Position numbers and translations under genes: made by a program. The notes below the pieces were generated by a model. It made no database searches. It had not been told where the DNA came from and saw only the letters and a list, made by a program, of their open reading frames with translations. Shown one piece after another: positions 7,551 through 13,960 of a DNA stretch of 16,331 bases (its first letter is position 1; the number at the start of each line of letters is the position of its first letter). The stretch is from the NCBI GenBank assembly GCA_023441905.1, contig JAEZNC010000202.1:1-16331 (forward strand), in the 5' to 3' direction. This stretch comes from Bacillota bacterium. Lineage in GTDB: Bacteria; Bacillota; Clostridia; Christensenellales; SZUA-584.

Positions 7551-7897
7551 AACAACATCCTCACGCCCGCCGCCAGCATCAGCAGCGTGAATATGTTATT
7601 CAGCAGCCGAACGCCTACGCGTTTCAGGCAATACGCGCCCAGCAGCCCACCCGCCGCGGCACCGCCACACAGCCAGAGTGTTTTTTCCAGAGGTACATAG
7701 CCGCCCGCCGTATACAACACAGCCGAAACGGCGGAAACGGGAAAGATGACCGCGAGCGAGGTGGCATGGGCTTTCTTTTCATCAATTCCCAAACGCTCGA
7801 GCCCTTCCACAACGGCCACACCGCCGCCCGAACCGAATAAACCGGCCGCAAAACCGGACACGGCTCCGACTGCCGCGCTCTTGACACCTTTTTTCAT
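7547..7897 (-). CDS. TSUP/TauE-SafE family half-permease, first half (116 aa)
   Basis: A 116-residue membrane protein with about four hydrophobic helices. The first carries the TSUP signature (GAVSGFAAGLFGSGGGVAVV, residues 11-30), and a HATSLAVIFPVSAVSA segment is typical of the family's second helix. The ATG at 7897 has GGAGG seven bases upstream. The gene is first in a two-gene unit with the other half. Each half keeps its own glycine motif and the junction is a clean overlapping stop/start. This therefore looks like a genuine two-subunit permease rather than a broken single gene. Confidence 0.88.
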   Translation of the reverse strand: MKKGVKSAAVGAVSGFAAGLFGSGGGVAVVEGLERLGIDEKKAHATSLAVIFPVSAVSAVLYTAGGYVPLEKTLWLCGGAAAGGLLGAYCLKRVGVRLLNNIFTLLMLAAGVRMLF

Positions 7898-7969
7898 AGT
7901 CTATCCTCCGTCGTTATTTTTCTCCGGCGTCTGTTTCAATATTCTCAAGGCGTTTAAATATAAAATAAC

Positions 7970-8006
7970 AAAGCTTCACATAGATTTATCATGTGGCCTA
8001 AGCTTT
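7970..8006 (+). other. Strong RNA/DNA hairpin in the TSUP-phoH intergenic region
   Basis: AAAGCTT (7970-7976) pairs with AAGCTTT (8000-8006), and CACAT (7977-7981) pairs with ATGTG (7991-7995), leaving a 4-base bulge (GCCT) and a 9-base loop. It lies upstream of the 35-codon ORF and the 8113 terminator, so it may be the 5' structure of a short transcript. I do not recognise a known riboswitch in it. Confidence 0.5.
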
Positions 8007-8015
8007 AGTGAAACA

Positions 8016-8123
8016 ATGAATAAGACGATTAGGGTGCTGAACTTGAAGAACGACGACGACTTAACCGCTCTCATACAAGCCACCTGCAACTCAATAAATA
8101 AGTTGATGCTTTTCGCCGCCTAA
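8016..8123 (+). CDS. Possible small protein (35 aa), uncertain
   Basis: A 35-codon frame starting MNKTIRVLNLKNDDD and ending INKLMLFAA. It has a hydrophilic start and an amphipathic second half. Its stop codon falls in the loop of the downstream terminator. No clear Shine-Dalgarno sequence precedes the ATG, which is the main argument against translation. It could equally be part of a non-coding RNA or of an attenuated phoH leader. Confidence 0.3.
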   Translation: MNKTIRVLNLKNDDDLTALIQATCNSINKLMLFAA

Positions 8124-8143
8124 AAAACGGCGATTTATTTTTA
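8113..8143 (+). terminator. Terminator between the small ORF and phoH
   Basis: TCGCCG (8113-8118) and CGGCGA (8128-8133) form a 6-bp GC-rich stem followed by TTTATTTTTA. It ends only about 25 bases before the phoH start codon. Because the upstream genes point the other way, it must end a short transcript starting after about 7900, or act as an attenuator of phoH. Confidence 0.75.
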
Positions 8144-8167
8144 TACCCAAAAGGGGGCTAACCTCAC

Positions 8168-9532
8168 GTGAACAGGCCGGAAAACAGAAAGAACTATGTT
8201 CTGGATACCAATGTCCTGATGCACGATCCGTGGTGCTTCAAAAACTTCATCGGCAACGACGTGTACATCCCCGTGACGGTGCTGGAGGAGCTGGATCACC
8301 TTAAAACGCGCGACGGCCTGCCCGGTTATCAGGCGCGCGAAGCCGTGCGCACGCTGCACCGCACAATCGACGGCTGCGGCCGCCAGTATGTCAGCAGCGG
8401 CATCGTGCTGGAAAAAGGCATCATGCTGCGGGTGACATATTCAGAATCCGCGGACAGACGCTTTCCGTTCGGCGAAGACAAAAACGACAATCACATTCTT
8501 GCCTGCGCGCTGCGGCTCAAAGAGACCAATCCAGAGTCGGAAACAATACTTGTTTCTAAAGACGTGTGTCTGAGGATCAAGGCGGAAATCTGCGGCATCA
8601 CATCGCAGGACTATGAGACGGATAAGATAAAGACCGACGAACTGTACAGCGGTCAAAAAGCGCTGAGTCTGTCGGACAAAAGCATAAGCAGTATATATTC
8701 GGGCGGCGCGAAATTGCCCAAGGGCGCAGATCTTCTGCCCAACGAATTCGCTGTGATCTCAACAAAAGATGAGGATCCGATTATCACGCGCTACGACGGT
8801 AACCGTCTCGTTCCCCTCCGCTATGAAAACTTATCGGCATGGGGGCTAAGGCCGATCAACCCCGAGCAGGTAATGGCTTTTGAGCTGCTGATGGACCCCG
8901 CCGTCTCATTCGTGTCCGTCACAGGCGGCGCAGGCAGCGGCAAAACGGTGCTTGCCACGGCGGTTGCGCTCGAGAAGGTGCTCGAACAGCGAGAATACCG
9001 CAAGATCGTGTTCGTGCGGCCTACCGTGCCCGCAGGCAACGATATCGGCTATCTGCCCGGCACCGAGGAAGAAAAGCTGCGGCCCTGGATGGGCAGCTTT
9101 TATGACGCGATCGACTTCCTGATGTCGTCCGACAGGGACGGCGGCCGTGTGAAACGCGCGAAACGCGTGGAAGACGGCTTTCAGGTGGAGCAGTTCATCG
9201 ACGATTTCCGGCGCCGCGGCATATTCGAAATCAAATCGTTCACCTACATGCGCGGGCGCACGATCACGGATGCCATCGTGATCGTTGATGAAGCGCAGGA
9301 AATCACGCCGCATCTCGCGAAGCTCATGCTCACGCGTGCGGGCAAAAACTCCAAGTTCATTTTCCTCGGCGACCCGTCCGACAACCAGATCGACAACGTG
9401 CTGGTCGATTCCAAATCCAACGGTCTTGTGTATGTGGTGGAGCGCATGAAAAATCACGCGATCACCGGCCATGTCACACTCAAGCAGGTGGAGCGCAGCG
9501 GTCTTGCCTCTCTCGCCGAAAAAAATCTGTAA
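8168..9532 (+). CDS. PIN domain-PhoH ATPase fusion protein
   Basis: A 454-residue cytosolic protein. Residues 8-140 form a PIN nuclease domain with the expected acidic residues (VLDTNVLMHD with Asp13, Glu40 in LEELD, Asp104/Asp107, Asp132). Residues 225-450 are a PhoH-type P-loop ATPase with Walker A GGAGSGKT (253-260), the RPTVPAGNDIGYLPG segment (284-298) and Walker B VIVDEAQE (371-378). Such PIN-PhoH proteins (YlaK type, also called PhoH2) are ATP-dependent RNA helicase/RNases. The start is a GTG at 8168, with AGGGGG ten bases upstream; the next conserved residues follow at once, so a later start is unlikely. It is followed by its own terminator at 9582. Confidence 0.95.
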   Translation: MNRPENRKNYVLDTNVLMHDPWCFKNFIGNDVYIPVTVLEELDHLKTRDGLPGYQAREAVRTLHRTIDGCGRQYVSSGIVLEKGIMLRVTYSESADRRFPFGEDKNDNHILACALRLKETNPESETILVSKDVCLRIKAEICGITSQDYETDKIKTDELYSGQKALSLSDKSISSIYSGGAKLPKGADLLPNEFAVISTKDEDPIITRYDGNRLVPLRYENLSAWGLRPINPEQVMAFELLMDPAVSFVSVTGGAGSGKTVLATAVALEKVLEQREYRKIVFVRPTVPAGNDIGYLPGTEEEKLRPWMGSFYDAIDFLMSSDRDGGRVKRAKRVEDGFQVEQFIDDFRRRGIFEIKSFTYMRGRTITDAIVIVDEAQEITPHLAKLMLTRAGKNSKFIFLGDPSDNQIDNVLVDSKSNGLVYVVERMKNHAITGHVTLKQVERSGLASLAEKNL

Positions 9533-9581
9533 GCAATCAGCATTGAGCTTTTGTTCCTCCTCTTCAAAGAATCCTTTCAGC

Positions 9582-9617
9582 AACAGGAGCGGCCGGCAGG
9601 CTGCTCTTGTTGTTTTT
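9582..9617 (+). terminator. Rho-independent terminator after the PIN-PhoH gene
   Basis: AACAGGAGC (9582-9590) pairs with GCTCTTGTT (9603-9611), one G-U included, with an inner GCC/GGC pair and a T5 run. It lies 50 bases past the stop codon. Confidence 0.9.
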
Positions 9618-9717
9618 GTACTGCTTTTTAAAATGGCAAAGGCCCCCCATCAAAAATGCGGGGAGGCGCGATCATGGCCCGTATGGCTGTCTGCCTGTTG
9701 AGCACTGTCGTTTAATG

Positions 9718-9746
9718 TTGATTTTTACCACTATTTCTTTTATTAT
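9718..9746 (+). promoter_or_regulatory. Promoter of the first lipoprotein gene
   Basis: TTGATT (9718-9723) and TATTAT (9741-9746) are 17 bases apart, about 40 bases before the lipoprotein ATG. It means the longer upstream open frame through this region is not the translated one. Confidence 0.7.
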
Positions 9747-9783
9747 GTTTGTAGCTTTGTTCAGTGAACAAGGGGGGATAGAC

Positions 9784-10329
9784 ATGAAGAAGACCGTTTC
9801 ATTATGTTTTATTGTAATCATCCTATCGATGTTTACCGCGTGCAATATGAGTTACGACAAAGACTGGAAAGCCTCCAGAGACGTTGTCAGCACCGACGGC
9901 GTCTTGCAGATCACCGTCCCCGAAAGCTACAAGGATGCCGCCATACGCAACGATTTGGCGAATCTTCAGGTGGCGAACGAAGAGGATTTTAAATTCACTG
10001 CGACCATTGCTGAACCAAAGTCGAATTTCTGTGAGCCCTATACATTAAATGACTACTACGAATTCATATCTCAGTCGATGGCAGGCATGCTTGAATCGGT
10101 CGATTTATCGGATGGCGAATCCGTCGCCATCGGCGAGTATGATGCCTTGCAGTTTACAATTTCGGGCACCTTATCCAACGCCAGAGTCAAGTATCTGGTC
10201 ACTCTGATTGAAACCGATTCAGGCTATTACCAAATCCTTTCATGGTCTCTGCAAAACCTGTATTATGACAGCGAAGCCACATTCAAAAGAATAGCCGAAT
10301 CCTTTGTGGAGCTTCAAGAGAGCGCCTGA
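9784..10329 (+). CDS. Secreted lipoprotein, PsbP/DcrB-like fold suspected, copy 1 (181 aa)
   Basis: A 181-residue protein with a lipoprotein signal peptide: Lys-Lys start, hydrophobic stretch and lipobox FTAC with the acylated cysteine at residue 20. After a short linker comes one compact domain of about 140 residues beginning STDGVLQITVPESYKD and ending ATFKRIAESFVEL. The 'ITVPESYKD ... GYYQILSW ... F..IAESF' pattern resembles PsbP/DcrB (DUF1795)-type lipoproteins, a recollection rather than a search result. The ATG at 9784 has AAGGGGGG upstream and lies just after the promoter. A diverged paralogue follows. Function unknown; it would sit on the outer face of the membrane. Confidence 0.85.
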   Translation: MKKTVSLCFIVIILSMFTACNMSYDKDWKASRDVVSTDGVLQITVPESYKDAAIRNDLANLQVANEEDFKFTATIAEPKSNFCEPYTLNDYYEFISQSMAGMLESVDLSDGESVAIGEYDALQFTISGTLSNARVKYLVTLIETDSGYYQILSWSLQNLYYDSEATFKRIAESFVELQESA

Positions 10330-10373
10330 CTGAAGATGCCGGAAGGATAAGATTCTACGGATGTCGATATTTG

Positions 10374-10403
10374 TTGACTTTATTAATACCTTCCAGTTAT
10401 TAT
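10374..10403 (+). promoter_or_regulatory. Promoter of the second lipoprotein gene
   Basis: TTGACT (10374-10379) and TATTAT (10398-10403) are separated by 18 bases, about 30 bases before the ATG cluster at 10431-10439. The second copy can therefore be transcribed independently of the first, although no terminator separates them. Confidence 0.65.
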
Positions 10404-10433
10404 ATTCACAGACTTATATTTTGGAGGAAAATG

Positions 10434-10976
10434 ATGATGAAAAAGGCCGTTATCCTGATTCTCATTGGACTGATGATATTGACGCTGGGCGCATGCAGCT
10501 TGATTCCAAGCGTCGGTGACAAGACCGATGCCACCAAAGACGTTTCGAGCAGCGACGGCCTTCTGCAAATCACCGTCCCCGAAAGCTACAAGGAGTCCGA
10601 TATTCTTAACGCTGACGCGAATCTGCAGCTGATGAACGCAGCCATGGAGCAGTATACCATCACCATATTCGAATCAAACGTGGATTTCAGCGATGACTTT
10701 ACACTAGACGATTACAGCGACGCCGTATCTTCGAGCATGGGCGGTGTGATGACCTCTCCCGAGTTTTCCGACATTGAAGCCTTAACCATTAACGGATATG
10801 ACGCCAAACAGTACACACTTTCGGGAGAAATAGACAAAATCAAAATCAAATATCTCGTGACGCTGGTGGAAACCGATAACGGTTATTATCAGATCATTTC
10901 GTGGTCGCTGCTGAGCCGGTTCGACAATGCATTGGACACGTTCAAGCAAATCGCGGAATCGTTCACAGAGCTGTAA
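10434..10976 (+). CDS. Secreted lipoprotein, PsbP/DcrB-like fold suspected, copy 2 (180 aa)
   Basis: A paralogue of the preceding lipoprotein with the same order of parts: signal peptide, lipobox LGAC (Cys21), a short linker, then the domain from SSDGLLQITVPESYKE to the C-terminal TFKQIAESFTEL. Shared blocks include LQITVPESYK, KYLVTL-ETD-GYYQI-SWSL and F-IAESF. Three ATG codons run in tandem at 10431, 10434 and 10437; GGAGG at 10423-10427 gives the best spacing to the second or third, and I chose 10434. An earlier in-frame start overlaps the promoter and is rejected. A strong terminator follows. Confidence 0.85.
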   Translation: MMKKAVILILIGLMILTLGACSLIPSVGDKTDATKDVSSSDGLLQITVPESYKESDILNADANLQLMNAAMEQYTITIFESNVDFSDDFTLDDYSDAVSSSMGGVMTSPEFSDIEALTINGYDAKQYTLSGEIDKIKIKYLVTLVETDNGYYQIISWSLLSRFDNALDTFKQIAESFTEL

Positions 10977-10986
10977 AAAGACAGAC

Positions 10987-11015
10987 AAAGAGCTTCCGAT
11001 GTGAAGCTCTTTTTT
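10987..11015 (+). terminator. Rho-independent terminator after the lipoprotein pair
   Basis: AAAGAGCTTC (10987-10996) pairs perfectly with GAAGCTCTTT (11003-11012) around a 6-base loop, and the T run continues to 11015. Confidence 0.95.
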
Positions 11016-11147
11016 ATTTGAATGAATCTGAAAAGACAATAGTCACCGTCACCGTGACCGCAAAATGACTGATTAACTGATCATTAAACCCGCCTGCGTG
11101 CCATTGTTTTACCCGTTATCTGTTTCAATCATGCCAATCGTGTCAAT

Positions 11148-11171
11148 AAGTATAATATACTTTTGTATAAT
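11148..11171 (+). promoter_or_regulatory. AT-rich promoter region of subtilase 1 with a palindrome
   Basis: Two TATAAT boxes occur, at 11151-11156 and 11166-11171, neither with a good -35 at the right distance. The first lies inside a palindrome, AAGTATA-A-TATACTT (11148-11162), a possible operator. The second lies about 45 bases before the subtilase ATG. The absence of a good -35 hints at activator dependence or another sigma factor, which is inference. Confidence 0.4.
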
Positions 11172-11216
11172 AATTGCATCATAATAAAAATCCGGCCAAT
11201 TAAGGAGATGCTTTCA

Positions 11217-13604
11217 ATGAACAATCACATATCTTATATAAAACGGTCCAAGCGCTTTTTTGCGATGCTTCTGTCTCTCATGCTGGTGCTCGGCGCAATG
11301 GCCGTGAACATACCTCAAGCCGCCGCGGCAGACAAACCGCAAACCGAAATTACGGAACCTGCCGGCACGGCGCAGCCCTCGGAAGAGCCGGCCCCCTCCG
11401 CTGAAACGTCGCCCTCCGAAGCACCTTCCCCATCGGCACAGCCAACGCCGGATACGCTGATGGAGCCCCAAACCGTGGAGATCAACGGCGCGGATTGCGT
11501 GAACGGGCAAGTCATCGTCAAAATGAAAAGCGCATCCGAGCCCTTAATAATGAACACACTGGAAGCGGCGGGCGGCGCGATGCTTGAGTCGCTTTCGTCC
11601 GAAGGCCTGATGCTGGCCGACGTCCCGGAAGGCGAATCAACCCAGAGTTATATCGACAAGCTGGAAGCTCAGCCCAACGTGGAATACGCCCAGCCCAACT
11701 ATGTCTACACGCTCGACAGGTCGTTCAACGATCCAGACATCCCGTACCAATGGTATTTAAGCAAAATAAACGCTTTCGGCGCATGGGACGTCACCACGGG
11801 CTCGCCGGACATTAAGGTGGCCGTCATTGATACGGGCCTTGACTATACCCATCCCGAGTTTGCGGGCAAGATCTATGCGCAGACGGACACCCTCAATAAC
11901 GACGGAGACGCTTTTGACAACTCGGATATACACGGCACACATGTGGCAGGCATTATCGCCGCCAACGCCGGTAACGGCGTGGGTATCGCGGGCGTCGCGC
12001 CGGGTGTTCAGCTCATTATCGTGGATGCGTTCAACGGTAAAACCTCGAGTACGTTCGTGATCATGAAGGGAGTTCAATATGCCGTTGCGCACGGTGCCGA
12101 TATCATCAATATGAGCTTTGCCGGCGAAGTAAACGACCGTGCCTTGGAAAACGCCATCAACGATGCGGTCAAGAGCGGCGTGGTGTGTGTGGCCGCCGCC
12201 GGAAACGACAACACGTCCGTACCCAGTTACCCCAGCGATTATGATTCGGTGATATCCGTGATTGCGACGGATGATGGCGATAACAAAGCCCGTTTTTCCA
12301 ATTACGGCAGTGCCAAGGATATATCCGCTCCCGGCGAGGATATATGGTCCACCGTGCCCGGCAACAGTTACGGCTCCTTGGGCGGCACATCCATGGCGAC
12401 GCCCGTGGTCAGCGGTGTGATTGCGCTGATGCTGTCCGCCAATCCCGGCCTGACTGTCGATCAGGTTAAAGATATTCTTTACAGCACCGCGGATGATCTG
12501 GGCGCTCCGGATAAAGACGATACGTTCGGATACGGCCGGGTGAACGCTTTTAAAGCGGTCAGCACCAACGCGGTTCCGCCGGTCGGCATCAGCTTTACCA
12601 AAACAGACGTCACGCTGTACGGCGGATCGGACGGAGCCCTGAGTCTGGCCGCATCGGGCGGCACGAGCGGGTCGTTCCAATTTTCCATTAACGGCGGTGC
12701 CAGCTGGCAAAGCTCAGGCGTATTTACCGGGCTTACTGCGGGCACGTACGCAGCCGTGGCCCGCGAAGCGGAATACACGAGCAATTCGGCGTCGTGCAAT
12801 GTCACAGTCGGTCAGCCTGCTCACTGCGGCAGCGTTGCCGCTGCCAGAATGCGGACAAAGGCCAACGTGGGAACCGCCGTCACCATCATTCCGCCCGCCG
12901 CGCCAAGAGGTTATACGCCGCAATCGGTTACGTATTCGTCGAGCAAGCCGTCTGCCGCGTCGGTGGATGCAAACGGCAACGTGACATTCCTGACCGGGGG
13001 CAAAGCGACCATTATCACCAAGGTGATATCTCAAATGACCGATAAGAGAGGCAGAATCAAGACCAAAACCACAACGGTAAAAAGGACGGTGACAATCAAG
13101 CAGCCGGTATCAGCCATTTCATTAAACCTTGGGGATGCGACAATTGCGCGGACTCAGAAGGTGAAGCTGATACCCGGCATATCCCCGGCCACAGCCAGCA
13201 ACAAAAAAGTGAAATGGACATCGAGCAACCCCAGAGTGGCATCCGTGTCTAGTTCGGGTGTGGTCACGGGCAAGGCGGGCGGCACCGCCCTGATTACCTG
13301 CCGGGCCACGGACGGCAGCGGCGCAGCAGTGAGCTGCACCGTGAACGTCACGCCGATATACACCACGGGTGTGAGAATGAGCAAAGCGGCGCTGACCGTC
13401 AAACTCGGCAAAACAGCTTCCCTCAGAGCCACGGTGGCCCCGAGGAACACCGACTTTAAAACGGTGATTTGGGCCAGCAGCAATCCGGCAGTTGTCACGG
13501 TGGACGCGAAGGGAAGAGTGAGAGCCGTCACGCCGGGCTCAGCCGTGATCACCGCCACGACGATCGGCGGGCAGGTGGCTTCGTGCACGGTAACCGTGCC
13601 ATAA
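11217..13604 (+). CDS. Secreted subtilisin-like serine protease (S8) with Ig-like C-terminal domains
   Basis: A complete 795-residue secreted protease. Residues 1-38 are a signal peptide (QAAAA-DK). Residues 40-84 are a Pro/Ser/Glu/Thr-rich linker, and 88-166 an inhibitor-like propeptide (VNGQVIVKMKS ... QPNVEYAQPNYVY). The catalytic domain spans about 175-450, with Asp205 (VIDTGLD), His239 (HGTHVAG), oxyanion Asn330 (AAAGN) and Ser392 (GTSMATP). Residues 455-530 form a beta-sandwich with FSINGGASW. Three Ig-like units follow; the last two (about 630-712 and 713-795) are clear Big_2 domains with WTSSNP/WASSNP. There is no sortase motif or membrane anchor, so it is probably released or wall-associated. 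The ATG at 11217 has AAGGAG nine bases upstream; the ATG at 11208 abuts that site and is rejected. A frameshifted paralogue lies downstream. Confidence 0.95.
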   Translation: MNNHISYIKRSKRFFAMLLSLMLVLGAMAVNIPQAAAADKPQTEITEPAGTAQPSEEPAPSAETSPSEAPSPSAQPTPDTLMEPQTVEINGADCVNGQVIVKMKSASEPLIMNTLEAAGGAMLESLSSEGLMLADVPEGESTQSYIDKLEAQPNVEYAQPNYVYTLDRSFNDPDIPYQWYLSKINAFGAWDVTTGSPDIKVAVIDTGLDYTHPEFAGKIYAQTDTLNNDGDAFDNSDIHGTHVAGIIAANAGNGVGIAGVAPGVQLIIVDAFNGKTSSTFVIMKGVQYAVAHGADIINMSFAGEVNDRALENAINDAVKSGVVCVAAAGNDNTSVPSYPSDYDSVISVIATDDGDNKARFSNYGSAKDISAPGEDIWSTVPGNSYGSLGGTSMATPVVSGVIALMLSANPGLTVDQVKDILYSTADDLGAPDKDDTFGYGRVNAFKAVSTNAVPPVGISFTKTDVTLYGGSDGALSLAASGGTSGSFQFSINGGASWQSSGVFTGLTAGTYAAVAREAEYTSNSASCNVTVGQPAHCGSVAAARMRTKANVGTAVTIIPPAAPRGYTPQSVTYSSSKPSAASVDANGNVTFLTGGKATIITKVISQMTDKRGRIKTKTTTVKRTVTIKQPVSAISLNLGDATIARTQKVKLIPGISPATASNKKVKWTSSNPRVASVSSSGVVTGKAGGTALITCRATDGSGAAVSCTVNVTPIYTTGVRMSKAALTVKLGKTASLRATVAPRNTDFKTVIWASSNPAVVTVDAKGRVRAVTPGSAVITATTIGGQVASCTVTVP

Positions 13605-13765
13605 GGATTAGGCTTTCGCAATAAACAGAATCAGCGGATTATGGATGAGGAAAAAAGCTTGGCAAAAAAACACTCTGCCACACACAAGGTGCGGAGTTAC
13701 GTGACTTGAAATGCCATTTCCAATAGCTTTTCTCTCCCGCTTGCCCTCTTTCAGAATAGCAATTG

Positions 13766-13790
13766 AATCCCCGGTTTCCGGGGATTTTAT
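13766..13790 (+). terminator. Rho-independent terminator after subtilase 1
   Basis: AATCCCCGG (13766-13774) pairs perfectly with CCGGGGATT (13778-13786) around a TTT loop and is followed by TTATTG. It is 160 bases past the stop codon; the stretch between (13605-13765) contains no gene I can support, only a weak TGGCA/TGCCA hairpin near 13660. Confidence 0.85.
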
Positions 13791-13879
13791 TGTTTGCCGT
13801 CTATTCTTGTCTGTTTTACGGCAATGTTCACTGTTCCTGCCAATAAACCCTGAATCATGTTTAAATTGGATTTATCTTG

Positions 13880-13908
13880 TTGATATATCAATAATGACGT
13901 GTCATAAT
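13880..13908 (+). promoter_or_regulatory. Promoter of subtilase 2, overlapped by two palindromes
   Basis: TTGATA (13880-13885) and CATAAT (13903-13908) are 17 bases apart, about 50 bases before the ATG. The -35 box is the left half of a perfect 12-bp palindrome TTGATATATCAA (13880-13891). A second inverted repeat ATGAC-GT-GTCAT (13894-13905) reaches into the -10 box. Both are placed where a repressor could block polymerase. Confidence 0.6.
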
Positions 13909-13960
13909 GATAGTATACATTCATTTCGCTTACCCACCGATATATAAAGGAGCCAGAACG

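Noticed and set aside
8906..9583. Minus-strand open frame of 225 codons
   Set aside because: Antisense to the PIN-PhoH gene, which has both full sets of catalytic motifs.
9638..9666. Hairpin with CCCC/GGGG arms before the first lipoprotein promoter
   Set aside because: Imperfect stem, no T tract, and a good terminator already lies at 9582; no role can be supported.
11757..12710. Minus-strand open frame of 317 codons
   Set aside because: It is a shadow of the subtilase catalytic domain, whose motifs are all in the plus frame; no ribosome binding site or family features.
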